A stretch of 64,000 bases of DNA from Geminocystis sp. NIES-3708 (GCF_001548095.1 NZ_AP014815.1:1983656-2047655), one strand, 5' to 3'. Numbered from the stretch's first letter, positions 34,017-44,018 are shown. The notes: generated by a model from the sequence alone, not told the origin. A program made the numbers and translations.

Positions 34017-35066
34017 TTGTTTAGACCAACTCACGGAGGAAATTTAGATTGGGCTATTAGTCTTGTTAATTGCCCTCCTTCCGCTATTATCGATTTTTCT
34101 GCTAGTATTAATCCTTTAGGACCTCCTGATAGTGCGATCGCAGCTATTCATGAAGGTGTTTCCCTATTACAAAATTATCCTAACCCCGACTATCCGCAGT
34201 TTTGTGAAGCCATCAGTAATCATCATCACATCGAAATCGATTGGGTTTTACCGAGTAATGGGGCGGCGGAATTGTTAACTTGGGTGGGATGGGAAGCTCA
34301 TCACTTAGATGGAGTTTTGCTTCCTTCTCCTTGTTTTGCTGATTATAAAAGAGCGTTAGCAACCTTTAATCTTCCTTATCAATTTTATAATTTAGAAGAT
34401 TTAGAAACAGGATTAAATCACCACAAAAATTTTGCCTTATTAATCAACAATCCCCATAATCCGACGGGCAAACTTTGGAGTAAAAATACTCTCAAGCCTT
34501 ATTTACAAGAATTTCCTTTAGTGATCGTGGATGAAGCCTTTATGGACTTTTTATCACCACAAAAGCAAGAAACTTTAATAGACTTAGTTAAAGATTATGA
34601 TAATTTAATAATTTTACGATCGCTGACTAAATTTTACAGTCTGCCAGGCTTAAGAATCGGTTATGGCATTAGTAACTTTGAGAGAATAAAAAAATGGCAA
34701 AAATGGCGAGATCCTTGGAGTGTAAACTCTCTAGCAGTTCTAGCTGGAATAGCTTCTTTAAAAGATACTAATTTTCAGGAAAAAACATGGCAGTGGTTAC
34801 AACCTACCAAAACAAAATTAATGCAAGAGTTAGACATGATTGAAGGATTAAAACCCTTTGATAGTAGTGCTAACTTTATTTTAGTTAAAACAAAGATACC
34901 CAGCACAACATTACAATTAAAACTACTTACACAAGAACAAATTTTGATCCGTGACTGTGTTAGTTTTCCCGATTTAGGGGAAAAATATTTTCGGATTGCC
35001 GTCAAAAAAGACGAACAAAATCGGCGGTTAATCTGTGGATTAAAGAAAATTTATGGCAATATTTAA
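34017..35066 (+). CDS. cobD: CobD-like L-threonine-O-3-phosphate decarboxylase
   Basis: A 349-residue PLP enzyme of aminotransferase fold type I. The N-terminal THGGNLDWA is characteristic of CobD/CobC-type proteins, and IDFSASINPLGPP and NNPHNPTGKLW follow the HisC/CobD pattern. The PLP lysine is in LRSLTKFYSLPGLRIGYG. CobD makes (R)-1-amino-2-propanol phosphate, the linker of the cobalamin (or pseudocobalamin) loop. A histidinol-phosphate aminotransferase is the alternative, but HGGN favours CobD. No ATG exists at the 5' end: the frame opens with TTG 34017, six codons before HGG, and an in-frame stop lies about 40 bp upstream. No other cob gene is adjacent. Confidence 0.85.
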   Translation: MFRPTHGGNLDWAISLVNCPPSAIIDFSASINPLGPPDSAIAAIHEGVSLLQNYPNPDYPQFCEAISNHHHIEIDWVLPSNGAAELLTWVGWEAHHLDGVLLPSPCFADYKRALATFNLPYQFYNLEDLETGLNHHKNFALLINNPHNPTGKLWSKNTLKPYLQEFPLVIVDEAFMDFLSPQKQETLIDLVKDYDNLIILRSLTKFYSLPGLRIGYGISNFERIKKWQKWRDPWSVNSLAVLAGIASLKDTNFQEKTWQWLQPTKTKLMQELDMIEGLKPFDSSANFILVKTKIPSTTLQLKLLTQEQILIRDCVSFPDLGEKYFRIAVKKDEQNRRLICGLKKIYGNI

Positions 35067-35138
35067 TTAAATGAATTAGAAACAAAAACTACCAATTCGG
35101 TATTAATTATTCATTATTCATTATTAACTGTTAATTAT

Positions 35139-35372
35139 TTAATCATTATCCCAATTTTCACAGGCAATTAAGTCACCGATTTGATCTCTGAGAAGATAAT
35201 CTGACTGCTCTAATTCACACTCCACACAAACCCACTCTCTGGCAGGAATATATTGACAAAGAATGTATATTGGTTGATGACGACTAACTGTTCCTGCTTC
35301 AACTAAATGACGTGCTTCGTCTTTAATCATCTCGATGGAGTAATCCGTTGCAGTTTTTTCTAAAGTTTTCAT
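35139..35372 (-). CDS. DUF4327 family protein
   Basis: A 77-residue soluble protein with YSIEMIKDEARHLVEAGTVS and PIYILCQYIPAREWVCVECE. This is the conserved body of the cyanobacterial DUF4327 family. Three cysteines are present (in ILCQY and VCVEC), the last two as a CVEC pair, and could bind metal. Function is unknown. The gene is small and stands alone, convergent with cobD. Confidence 0.85.
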   Translation of the reverse strand: MKTLEKTATDYSIEMIKDEARHLVEAGTVSRHQPIYILCQYIPAREWVCVECELEQSDYLLRDQIGDLIACENWDND

Positions 35373-35522
35373 CTGCTTTTCCCCATAAACTTGAATTGGT
35401 TAATCTTTAATATAGTCTAACAAATCAAGATCGTAAAGACCTACTTAATGTATATTTTGTTACCATTTATGGAGATATTCTCAGTAACAAGTGTTTAATA
35501 GCAAAGGTTTCTGTTAATTTTG

Positions 35523-37118
35523 TTACAAAAAATCACCTTTATCAATGTCATAATTTGTTGATAAACCAAAAAGTACTTGACAGGATAAACTTTGAGCTTC
35601 AGACATTTGACCATAATTAAATACCCAAGGAATTTCGGATTTAAGGTATTTTCTAAACCACTCTAAAATATATGGGCTACCATAAATAATGATACCTTTA
35701 AGGCGATCGCTTTCTAATAGTTTTTGATAAAATATTTTTGTTGATTCTGTTAAACCACCATTACCTAAGAAAGGATTTCCACGAATAAAAGCCTGTAACA
35801 ATATTGGTTGCTCTTGATATTGTGCTAGATGTAAATTACGATGATCAAAAAGTTGAGTTTTATAGCCATAACTTTCAGGAATTGTCACCGCAGGAGTTTG
35901 GCGATCAAGAAAATCACAATTTAACAAATCATGTACCACTACTAAATTTATTCCTCTATTGGTCAATTTTAGAGGTATATTTCCACCTTGACTCATGCTT
36001 TGCCTTAAAACTTCATTTACGATAGTTGTCGATTCAGAGGTCGAAATAACATTCATCGAAAGGGAAACTGGATTTTCAAATAATTTATTCTTAGCTTGAG
36101 AAATTCTTGCTAAACTCTCCTCAATTCTTGCCTCCGATAGAATACCGTTATGAATAGCTTTTTCGATAGAATTAACCGCAATTTCGGGATTTTCAGGCAT
36201 TAAGAGAATATCTGCCCCCGCTTGAATAGCTTTAACGGCAATTTCTTCAGCAGAAGCGTATTTTGCTACACCACCCATAATCAAAGCATCTGTCACAATT
36301 AATCCTTGAAACTTCATCTGCGATCGCAACAATTTCGTTAAGATGGAATAAGATAAGGTAGCAGGATTATGAGAATCTAAAGCCTCAACTAATAAATGAG
36401 CAGTCATAATACTATCAACGCCTTTATTAATAGCCTGTTGAAAAGGTAATAATTCGATATTTTGCAAACGCTGTAAATGGTGACTAATTTTGGGTAAGTC
36501 TAAATGGGAATCAGTAGAAGTGTCGCCATGTCCTGGAAAATGTTTCGCAGTGCTTAATATAGGATAAGATTGGCAACCGTCAATAAATTCCTCGGCTAAA
36601 TCTGCTACTAATTGAGGATTATCCCCGAAAGCACGTACATTAATCACAGGATTATCAGGATTATTATTAACATCAGTTATGGGTGCTAAAATCCAGTTAA
36701 TCCCGATAGCTAAAGCTTCTTTAGCAGTGATATTACCCATTGCTTGAGCGTATTTTTTAGCTAATGAGAGGTTATCTTCCGCAATTTTTGATAATGCCAT
36801 AGGCGGTGGAAACCATGATGCACCCGTAAATCTTTGCCCGACACCTTCTTCAATATCGGCGGCAATGAAAAGAGGAGTTTTTGCCCAAGATTGTAACTGT
36901 TTAGTACGATAAGCAATTTCTGCACAACTACCTCCTAGGAGAATAATGCCACCGAGATTTAATTCTTCTAACCATTTTTTTAGTTGAGATTGGGTGGCTT
37001 CCCATGCAGGATAGCGAATTTGATGATCAAAGATGTAACCTGTTGTGCGCACAACAATTAATTGTCCAATTTTTTCCCTTAATGATAATGTTTTTGTTGA
37101 TTTTTCTGTATTCATCAT
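35523..37118 (-). CDS. glycoside hydrolase family 3 (beta-N-acetylhexosaminidase, NagZ-like)
   Basis: A 531-residue protein. The GH3 domain contains AADIEEGVGQRF, then STAKHFPGHGDTSTDSHLDL with the His-Asp dyad of the NagZ group (DSHxxLP), and LIVTDALIMGGVAKYA with the catalytic nucleophile Asp. It is longer than E. coli NagZ (341) and has a C-terminal alpha/beta domain like Bacillus-type NagZ. It should remove GlcNAc from muropeptides for cell-wall recycling. It sits directly upstream of a glycosyltransferase pair (37119 on), with no gap, so the three genes form an operon read from 39451 down. ATG at 37118 or 37115. Confidence 0.88.
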   Translation of the reverse strand: MMNTEKSTKTLSLREKIGQLIVVRTTGYIFDHQIRYPAWEATQSQLKKWLEELNLGGIILLGGSCAEIAYRTKQLQSWAKTPLFIAADIEEGVGQRFTGASWFPPPMALSKIAEDNLSLAKKYAQAMGNITAKEALAIGINWILAPITDVNNNPDNPVINVRAFGDNPQLVADLAEEFIDGCQSYPILSTAKHFPGHGDTSTDSHLDLPKISHHLQRLQNIELLPFQQAINKGVDSIMTAHLLVEALDSHNPATLSYSILTKLLRSQMKFQGLIVTDALIMGGVAKYASAEEIAVKAIQAGADILLMPENPEIAVNSIEKAIHNGILSEARIEESLARISQAKNKLFENPVSLSMNVISTSESTTIVNEVLRQSMSQGGNIPLKLTNRGINLVVVHDLLNCDFLDRQTPAVTIPESYGYKTQLFDHRNLHLAQYQEQPILLQAFIRGNPFLGNGGLTESTKIFYQKLLESDRLKGIIIYGSPYILEWFRKYLKSEIPWVFNYGQMSEAQSLSCQVLFGLSTNYDIDKGDFL

Positions 37119-38405
37119 TTAATGTGTAATAAATTCGATAACTTCACTGATATTAGTTAAATTTGAGTTTGAGGGAATATTAGGATTAAGATAATTTAAT
37201 TCTTGTGCTACTCTTTGAACTATGCGATCAACTGCTGAATGATGTCTATATTCGCAAACTTGTTTTGCCACATCAATAATGGCTTGGGCATATAATTGAG
37301 GATTATGATCATTTTTCAATATTTGTTTTCCTTTTATTCCCATTTGTTGATATTTACGAGGATTATCGAGAAAGTTTTGTAAATGTTGATGAATATCTTC
37401 AATTTCCGAGTCATATCTAATAAAAGCAACAGCTTCAGGGTTTAAATCTCCATACCAATCAATTTTAGTAACGAGGGAAGGTAAGCTATGATTCCAAATA
37501 CGTAATTGACTACCAGAAGCTTCTCCCATGGTGGGGTAACGCAAATTAATGGCTAAATCGGCATGGGATAAGGCAGAATCTAATTCATTATCAGTTACAA
37601 AACCATGAATTTTGACAATACTTTCTAATCCTAATTCTTCTACTTGATTTCTAATATAATTTTCATCCCATAATTGTCCATAAATATTTAGCTGAAAATT
37701 ATCTCTATGTTTAAATTGGGCTAAACTTTTGAAAATGACATCTAAACGGCGATTTCTGCCAATAAAACCGAAAATGATTAATTGATAAGGAATTTTTGTT
37801 TTTTTTTCTTCAATATTTCCTCTCAAATCATCATTAATATAGGGTAAGGGATTATATGCTGTTAACCATTGATTTTGTTGAGATAAAGAAATATAAGTCT
37901 CTCGATTGTGGGTAATGACTGCTAAAGCATTTTTTAAAGCTAAAGATGTTAAAGGATAATTTTCGGCAATAAATTCCATGGAATAATATTCATTAAGAAA
38001 TAATCGAGCGACTTTACCACCTTTTTCTCCATAAATCCTTCTCATTTGTTCAATATATTCATTTTTATCAGCAGATAACATATAAAAAAAATCTTGTAGC
38101 TTATAGTCATGTAAAACAACTAACCCCGGCGATTGTTGACTAATTTTCCAGATGTCACCGTGAAAAGTTGCATTATTACCAAGATGATAGATATTAATAT
38201 CTCCTTGATTCAACTCAAACCAAGGCATTTTATCTAATTGATAATATTTAACTGTGGTATATTTTTCTAATTCTTGATTCCACTCTTTTTGATTTGTCCA
38301 TAGAGTTATATCTATTTTCTGCTGTAAATAATAGATAATTCTCTGGGTATAGTTAGCAATATCTGTTTTAGCTGGTGGTAGAGGAGAAAACCAATTTATT
38401 TTCAT
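37119..38405 (-). CDS. GT4-type glycosyltransferase
   Basis: The start is ATG 38405 (428 residues), overlapping the upstream gene stop as ATGA; this makes the upstream extension to 38438 unlikely. The N-terminus MKINWFSPLPPAKTDIANYT is typical of GT-B enzymes, and the C-terminal domain has LIIFGFIGRNRRLD, VKIHGFVTDNELDSALSHAD and LNLRYPTMGEASGSQLRIW with the EASG donor-binding variant of the GT4 EGFG motif. It adds a sugar to a cell-surface glycan using an NDP-sugar. Translational coupling with the next-upstream GT gene is likely. Confidence 0.85.
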   Translation of the reverse strand: MKINWFSPLPPAKTDIANYTQRIIYYLQQKIDITLWTNQKEWNQELEKYTTVKYYQLDKMPWFELNQGDINIYHLGNNATFHGDIWKISQQSPGLVVLHDYKLQDFFYMLSADKNEYIEQMRRIYGEKGGKVARLFLNEYYSMEFIAENYPLTSLALKNALAVITHNRETYISLSQQNQWLTAYNPLPYINDDLRGNIEEKKTKIPYQLIIFGFIGRNRRLDVIFKSLAQFKHRDNFQLNIYGQLWDENYIRNQVEELGLESIVKIHGFVTDNELDSALSHADLAINLRYPTMGEASGSQLRIWNHSLPSLVTKIDWYGDLNPEAVAFIRYDSEIEDIHQHLQNFLDNPRKYQQMGIKGKQILKNDHNPQLYAQAIIDVAKQVCEYRHHSAVDRIVQRVAQELNYLNPNIPSNSNLTNISEVIEFITH

Positions 38406-39451
38406 ATAGTTGTCAATTTTTCGATAACATTTGACCAAGTTATATTCATCCCTTCATAGTGTTTTCTGGCATTTTTTCCCATCACCACTGATTGATTACG
38501 ATTATCCCATAATTGATCCATTGCTTCAGCTAAGGCTTCTGGTGTAGAATCAGTGATAATTCCAGTTTCTTGGTGGGTTATAAATTCTAAAGGTCCTCCA
38601 GAGTCACTACAACTAATTACAGGTTTTGAAGATAACATTCCTTCTAAAGTTACATAACCATAATCTTCATCCAAGGGGGGATAAATTACCCCTAAACACT
38701 CAGCATAATATTTAAGTTTTTCTTTTTCAGAAATTCTATTTAAAAAAAGCGTACGATGAGATATTCCTAGTTTTTCTGATATTTCTTTTAATTGTTGATC
38801 ATATTTTCCGTCATCAGCACTACCAGCAAAAATCACTTTGACTTCGTGATGAGTTTTTGCCATAGCATTTAAAACTAATTCTTGTCTTTTTATTTTCGTT
38901 AAACGGCTGGGAAAAAAGAAATAACTTTGAGAATGATGAGAATAAAATTCTTCTGCATTTTTGGGAGGGTGATAAAGGGGAGTAGAGTCAAAATTGTTAA
39001 ATTTCTTCAATCTTTTCGCTACATTTTGAGAATTAGCATATATTTTACGACACTCGGCCAAAGCATTATTATCCGCATTAATAATCGTATCTCGAATTTG
39101 TTGCCCATCAGCATTTTGAGCTAAACCACATATTTGATTATTCCATAAGTCATAAGCATCTCGATGTTGATGTAATAACCAAAGTATTTTATTCGGATGA
39201 GGAGTTAAATAAGCTGGAAATTTAAGAGGAATAATTAGATCTATTGTTCTATCACTAGATTCTGTAATATCTAAAAGCCGAAACATTAACATACTATCCA
39301 AAATTCTTTGATTAGGATAAGTTTTAAAAGGAATAGTTACCAACTCCGCCTCATAACCGAATTCTTTTAGCATATTCACTAATGAATCTGCATGAATTTC
39401 AGCCCCTCCCATGACAAAAGGTGCATTTACTGATACAACTATAATTTTCAT
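38402..39451 (-). CDS. GT4-type glycosyltransferase
   Basis: A 349-residue GT-B protein. The N-terminal domain has NAPFVMGGAEIHADSLVNML, a classic GT4 start with the GG loop, and the C-terminal domain has YFFFPSRLTKIKRQELVLNA, EKLKYYAECLGVIYPPLDED and YGYVTLEGMLSSKPVISCSD, where E in LEGM binds the NDP-sugar. It overlaps the downstream GT gene by four bases (ATGA). It is the first gene of a three-gene minus-strand operon. Confidence 0.88.
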   Translation of the reverse strand: MKIIVVSVNAPFVMGGAEIHADSLVNMLKEFGYEAELVTIPFKTYPNQRILDSMLMFRLLDITESSDRTIDLIIPLKFPAYLTPHPNKILWLLHQHRDAYDLWNNQICGLAQNADGQQIRDTIINADNNALAECRKIYANSQNVAKRLKKFNNFDSTPLYHPPKNAEEFYSHHSQSYFFFPSRLTKIKRQELVLNAMAKTHHEVKVIFAGSADDGKYDQQLKEISEKLGISHRTLFLNRISEKEKLKYYAECLGVIYPPLDEDYGYVTLEGMLSSKPVISCSDSGGPLEFITHQETGIITDSTPEALAEAMDQLWDNRNQSVVMGKNARKHYEGMNITWSNVIEKLTTI

Positions 39452-39704
39452 AGATAAAAATAATGATTAAATCTATCGGCTAATTAGCTTCTACATAAAA
39501 CATTATCAGGATTTGGTATTGGTTAAATAGACATGAGTGCAAAATAAAAATAAAAATCTATTTTAGGTGGGAAATTATCAATTTTAATAACTATTGCCCA
39601 TTCTCCATTACCTGACTTCTGCAAGAAGTCCAATAATTAGAGTATCTGATTTACTTTGCCTTTATCAAAATAATTTTTATTTTCTTCTGATGTCAACAAT
39701 TTTT

Positions 39705-40193
39705 CTATTTTTCTTCTAAATAATTAATTTTTTCTATTAAATACTCATATTTATCTTTTAAATCTGAATCGATAAATTTTAAACTAATTAAATCTTCTTC
39801 AGTATTTTTATTAATAATTTTTATTTGTTGCACTAGCATTTGATTAATTTTAACCGATTCTTCTAAAGCCTGTAAAACATTAAAATTTACTTCTCTTTGA
39901 TCTTTAAATAAAAAATTTAAAATCTTGAAAAAGATAAAAGTAAAAGGTTTTAGTAAAAAAATAAATGGCTTTTTTGTCCATGAGTTAGGTAAGTTATTCC
40001 GTCTCGCAGATCTAGATTTTGCTGTATTAATAAAACCTTGAAAATATTTAATTTGTTCTTCAATATTATGCCACAATAATTGTTCTTCAGAATCTAATTT
40101 TTTTTGTTTCTCTATACAATTTATTTCAGCTTTAATTTTGTTTTTAATAATTTTGATACCAATATTAGGGATATTAATTTCTAGCATAACCAT
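39705..40193 (-). CDS. hypothetical coiled-coil protein
   Basis: A 162-residue protein with two helical coiled-coil parts: residues 15-55 (KNKIKAEINCIEKQKKLDSE) and 105-162. Between them is a basic/aromatic stretch KKPFIFLLKPFTFIFFKILN that may touch or enter the membrane. No enzyme motif is visible. Similar helical pieces occur as tails on cyanobacterial glycosyltransferases and FkbM methyltransferases in such loci, including the FkbM protein at 42936, so it may be a scaffold of the same glycan machinery. This is inference. Confidence 0.55.
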   Translation of the reverse strand: MVMLEINIPNIGIKIIKNKIKAEINCIEKQKKLDSEEQLLWHNIEEQIKYFQGFINTAKSRSARRNNLPNSWTKKPFIFLLKPFTFIFFKILNFLFKDQREVNFNVLQALEESVKINQMLVQQIKIINKNTEEDLISLKFIDSDLKDKYEYLIEKINYLEEK

Positions 40194-40344
40194 CTATTTA
40201 TAACAATTAATTTTATTTTACTCTATGTGACTATTAACTATAGCAATCTTACTATGTGAGTTATCAGATTTTTATAAATGTTAGCTATCAGTAGTAACCT
40301 TTGGCAGTATCGTAAAGTTTACACATTTATTTTTTTATATATCT

Positions 40345-40369
40345 CTTTTCTTTCTTCTCCTTTCTTTTC
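40345..40369. repeat. polypyrimidine near-mirror repeat
   Basis: A 34-base all-pyrimidine run (40342-40375) contains CTTTTCTTTC...CTTTCTTTTC, a 25-base near-mirror with two mismatches at its centre. Such tracts can form triplex (H-DNA). It lies 115 bp before the large glycosyltransferase gene. Confidence 0.6.
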
Positions 40370-40483
40370 TTTCTTATCCTTATAGATAATAATATTATTT
40401 TCTCCAAAGCATAGTATGATATTCTATTGTTTTGTCCCCATAAAATAAAATTAGCTTTAATCTACTAGAAACTTTAAGAAATA

Positions 40484-42892
40484 ATGAGCAATAACTCTAT
40501 TGTATCTTTAACAAAATCGAACCATCATAAAAAAAGAGCAATTATGAGTATTTGCTCTAACAATTATTTTCCTTATGTTAGAATATTATTTAATTCACTG
40601 CTAAAATATCATCCTGAATCTAAACTTTTTTTATGTTTAGCTGATAAACAAGATTCTCTCTTTCCTTTAGAAATAGAAAATATCACCATTATAGAAGCTG
40701 AAAAATTAAATATTCCTGATTTTTATGACTTTGCTTTTCGTTATGATATTATGGAATTTAATACTGCGGTAAAACCATTTATGATGCAGTTATTAATTGA
40801 AGAATATAATTTTGATCAAGTAGTTTATTTAGATCCTGACATTGAGCTATTTTCCCCGATGGAATCAGTATTTTTAGCCTTAGATAATGGTTCAAATTTT
40901 GTCATTACTCCTCACATTACTAAACCTTCAGAAGAAAACACTTATCCGGGGGATATTGGGGTAATGCAATCAGGAATTTATAATTTAGGATTTATTGCTG
41001 TAAATAATAGTCATCAAGTCATTAATTTTTTACATTGGTGGGGAAGAAAATTACGTTTTTATTGTGTAAATGAACAACATAATGGGATTTTTGTTGATCA
41101 AAAGTTTGTTGATTTGTTACCTGCATTTTATGATAATGTCAAAATTTTAAAAGATACTAATATTAATGTTGCTTATTGGAATTTATTACAAAGAAATTTA
41201 GAAAAAAAAGAGCAAAGTTGGTTCGTTGATGGACAACCTTTAGTATTCTTTCATTTTAGCGGTATAAATATTAATAATAATCAAAGATTATCAAAACATA
41301 CTAATGCTTTTCATGGCAATTTATCTGAAGATTTACAAGAGTTAATTGATAATTATATCTCTAAACTTAAATATTATAGTTTTCAGAATAATATTATGCC
41401 TAAATATTGTTATGGTAATTTTACTAACGGTGTTTTTATTTCTACTATTATTAGGCAAATATATCGAAAATTAAAAAATGTTTGGTATGAAAATCCTTTC
41501 CTTTCTTTCTGTGATTACTTGAATCAATTTAATCGGAGTTTTAATAATAATTTATCAGATTTTCCCTTAACTAACTTGATGGTTTTTTTCTGGGAATCTC
41601 GCTTAGATTTGCAACAAAGTTTTAATATTTTTAATAATAATAAAGATAGAAAAAGATATACTTTTTGGTTTTTAGAAACAGCAGAAGAAAATCAATTTGA
41701 ATATTATTTTTTACAACCAATTTTAGATAAGATTTCTGGTAAACTTAGTCATTATAAATCTCTTTCTTTTTCACAAAAAAAATCCCAGTTTCCCATCAAT
41801 GTTATTGGTTATTTAAAAACTGAAACTGGTGTGGGACAAGCTGGTAGAATGGTTATTAATAGTTTACAGTCTGTCAATATCAACGTTAAAGGTTATCATA
41901 TTGATAATAATTTTGTCCGTCAAAATGACTTTCAAGTACGTGATTTATTGGTGTCAAAAATTAATTCTCCTATACATATTTATAAAGTAAATGCCGATCA
42001 ATTAGGAATAGTACAACAAGAAGTAAAAAATTATAGGAATAAACCTGATTTTACCATTAATATGCCAGCTTGGGAATTAAGTAAGTTTCCTCAAGAATGG
42101 GTAGCTAATTATGGTAATATTGATGAAGTTTGGGTAGAATCTAAATTTGTACAAGTTGCTTTACAAGCTAAACTTTCGCTTCCAGTTTTATTTATGCCAC
42201 CAGCAGTAGTTATTGGAAATGTTAAAGCAGTAAATCGTGAATATTTCAACTTACCAAAAGATCGATTTTTATTTCATTTTAATTTTGATTTTGCCTCTTT
42301 TTCTAGTCGTAAAAATCCTGAAGCTGTTATCACTGCATATCGAAAGGCTTTTCGTCATCAAAAATCAGATATTTCTACTGGTTTAGTTATCAAAACTAGA
42401 GGTTATGATCCTGATAATAAAAACTATCAAAAATTGTTAGAAATAATTGAAGAAGAGGACGATATTATTGTTATCAATGAATATTTAAATCATAGTGAGG
42501 TTATGGCTTTAATGAATTGTTGTGACTGTTATGTATCCCTGCATTGTTCTGAGGGTTTTGGTTATACTTTAGCAGAAGCAATGTTATTAGGTAAACCAGT
42601 AATTGCTACTAATTATTCAGGTAACTGTGATTTTATCAATCAAGAAACAGGTTTCCCTGTAGATTATAAATTAGTTTCTTTAAAACCAGATGAATATCCT
42701 TTTGCACAAGGACAAAAATGGGCAAAACCTGACTTAAATCATGCTGCTTGGATTATGCAAAAAATAGTAGAAAATCATTCTGAAACTCAAAATATTGCTT
42801 TAGCTGGACAAAATAAAATAGCCGTTGATTATTCTCCTATAAATGCCGGTAAAAGATATATAAAACGTTTACAAAAATTAGGTTTAATTTAA
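40484..42892 (+). CDS. two-domain glycosyltransferase (GT-A-like N-terminus, GT4 C-terminus)
   Basis: An 802-residue protein. The N-terminal domain (residues 18-270) has a GT8-like nucleotide-diphospho-sugar transferase fold with FDQVVYLDPDIELFSPM; the DPD at 117-119 is the metal-binding motif. The C-terminal half is a GT-B/GT4 unit starting near INVIGYLKTETGVGQAGR (about 434) and carrying SLHCSEGFGYTLAEAMLLGK and PVIATNYSG. Two different fold types in one chain suggest sequential addition of two sugars. It is followed 43 bp later by an FkbM methyltransferase, so both likely modify the same surface glycan. Confidence 0.88.
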   Translation: MSNNSIVSLTKSNHHKKRAIMSICSNNYFPYVRILFNSLLKYHPESKLFLCLADKQDSLFPLEIENITIIEAEKLNIPDFYDFAFRYDIMEFNTAVKPFMMQLLIEEYNFDQVVYLDPDIELFSPMESVFLALDNGSNFVITPHITKPSEENTYPGDIGVMQSGIYNLGFIAVNNSHQVINFLHWWGRKLRFYCVNEQHNGIFVDQKFVDLLPAFYDNVKILKDTNINVAYWNLLQRNLEKKEQSWFVDGQPLVFFHFSGININNNQRLSKHTNAFHGNLSEDLQELIDNYISKLKYYSFQNNIMPKYCYGNFTNGVFISTIIRQIYRKLKNVWYENPFLSFCDYLNQFNRSFNNNLSDFPLTNLMVFFWESRLDLQQSFNIFNNNKDRKRYTFWFLETAEENQFEYYFLQPILDKISGKLSHYKSLSFSQKKSQFPINVIGYLKTETGVGQAGRMVINSLQSVNINVKGYHIDNNFVRQNDFQVRDLLVSKINSPIHIYKVNADQLGIVQQEVKNYRNKPDFTINMPAWELSKFPQEWVANYGNIDEVWVESKFVQVALQAKLSLPVLFMPPAVVIGNVKAVNREYFNLPKDRFLFHFNFDFASFSSRKNPEAVITAYRKAFRHQKSDISTGLVIKTRGYDPDNKNYQKLLEIIEEEDDIIVINEYLNHSEVMALMNCCDCYVSLHCSEGFGYTLAEAMLLGKPVIATNYSGNCDFINQETGFPVDYKLVSLKPDEYPFAQGQKWAKPDLNHAAWIMQKIVENHSETQNIALAGQNKIAVDYSPINAGKRYIKRLQKLGLI

Positions 42893-42935
42893 GTAAAAAT
42901 TATCGTTAGTTTATTATTCAAATTCAGAAAATATT

Positions 42936-44018
42936 ATGTTTATCTCTTACGCACAAAATTTTGAAGATGTTTTATTAAATCGTATTTTTAAAGATCAAAA
43001 AAGAGGTTTTTATATTGATATTGGGGCTCATCATCCCATTTATGATTCTGTTACAAAGGCTTTTTATGAAAAAGGATGGACAGGTATTAATATTGAACCA
43101 GTGTCTAAATTTTTTCACTTACTTGAAAATGATCGCCCCAATGATATTAATCTTAATATAGCGATTAGTGATCAAAAAGGAGAATTAAATTTTCATGAAT
43201 TATTAGATACTGGATTATCAACTTTTGATGGTGAAATGGCGGAAAAATTAGCACAAAAAGATGGTTTTTCTTTACATGAATATCCTGTTGCGATGAAGAC
43301 ATTGGCTGATATTTGTCGTCAATATGTAAATCAACCCATTGATTTTTTAAAAATAGATGTTGAAGGTTGGGAAGAAAAAGTAATTTTAGGTAATGATTGG
43401 CAAAATTTTCGTCCAAAAATAATTCTTTTAGAGGCAACTATTCCTAATTCTCCTATTAAAAAAGAAACTAATATTTCTGATTTTTTAGCTAGTCATAATT
43501 ATCAATATATTTATTTTGATGGTTTAAATGATTTTTATTTAGCCAAAGAATTTTCCCATTGGTGTAACTTTTTTACTACTCCAGTTAATGTATTTGATAA
43601 TTTTATTCGTTTTTCAGAGTATGACAAAAAACATCATATTAATAATTTAGAAAATAACATTAAAATTAAAGATGAAGAATTAGAAGATTTAACATTTAAA
43701 ATAGGTAACTTAGAAAAAACTATCCATATTAATAAAAATGAGAAAGAAGATTTAAACTTTCAAATTAAACATTTAGAACAAATATTAGTTGAACAACAAA
43801 AATTCATAGAAAAACAAAATAGTGAAGTTTTAAATATACATCATATTATTGATAAATATCATCAAGATAAAATTAGTTTAGAAAATAATTTAAAATATTT
43901 ACAAACACAATTAGAGGTAAATAAAGAAGTAATTAAAGCAATGGAAAGTAGTAAATTTTGGAAACTAAGAAAAAAATGGTTTAAAATAAAAGAAAAAATG
44001 GGTTTATCCACTGATTAA
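42936..44018 (+). CDS. FkbM family methyltransferase with C-terminal coiled coil
   Basis: A 360-residue protein. Residues 1-215 form the FkbM SAM-dependent methyltransferase: YAQNFEDVLLNRIF at the start, FYIDIGAHHPIYDSVTKAFY (SAM motif I), INIEPVSKFF, and FLKIDVEGWEEKVILG. Residues 225-340 are a long coiled coil (IKDEELEDLTFKIGNLEKTI), and the end reads KFWKLRKKWFKIKEK, a basic motif common at the ends of cyanobacterial glycan enzymes. It would O-methylate a sugar hydroxyl of a polysaccharide. It is in an operon with the two-domain glycosyltransferase upstream. Confidence 0.88.
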   Translation: MFISYAQNFEDVLLNRIFKDQKRGFYIDIGAHHPIYDSVTKAFYEKGWTGINIEPVSKFFHLLENDRPNDINLNIAISDQKGELNFHELLDTGLSTFDGEMAEKLAQKDGFSLHEYPVAMKTLADICRQYVNQPIDFLKIDVEGWEEKVILGNDWQNFRPKIILLEATIPNSPIKKETNISDFLASHNYQYIYFDGLNDFYLAKEFSHWCNFFTTPVNVFDNFIRFSEYDKKHHINNLENNIKIKDEELEDLTFKIGNLEKTIHINKNEKEDLNFQIKHLEQILVEQQKFIEKQNSEVLNIHHIIDKYHQDKISLENNLKYLQTQLEVNKEVIKAMESSKFWKLRKKWFKIKEKMGLSTD

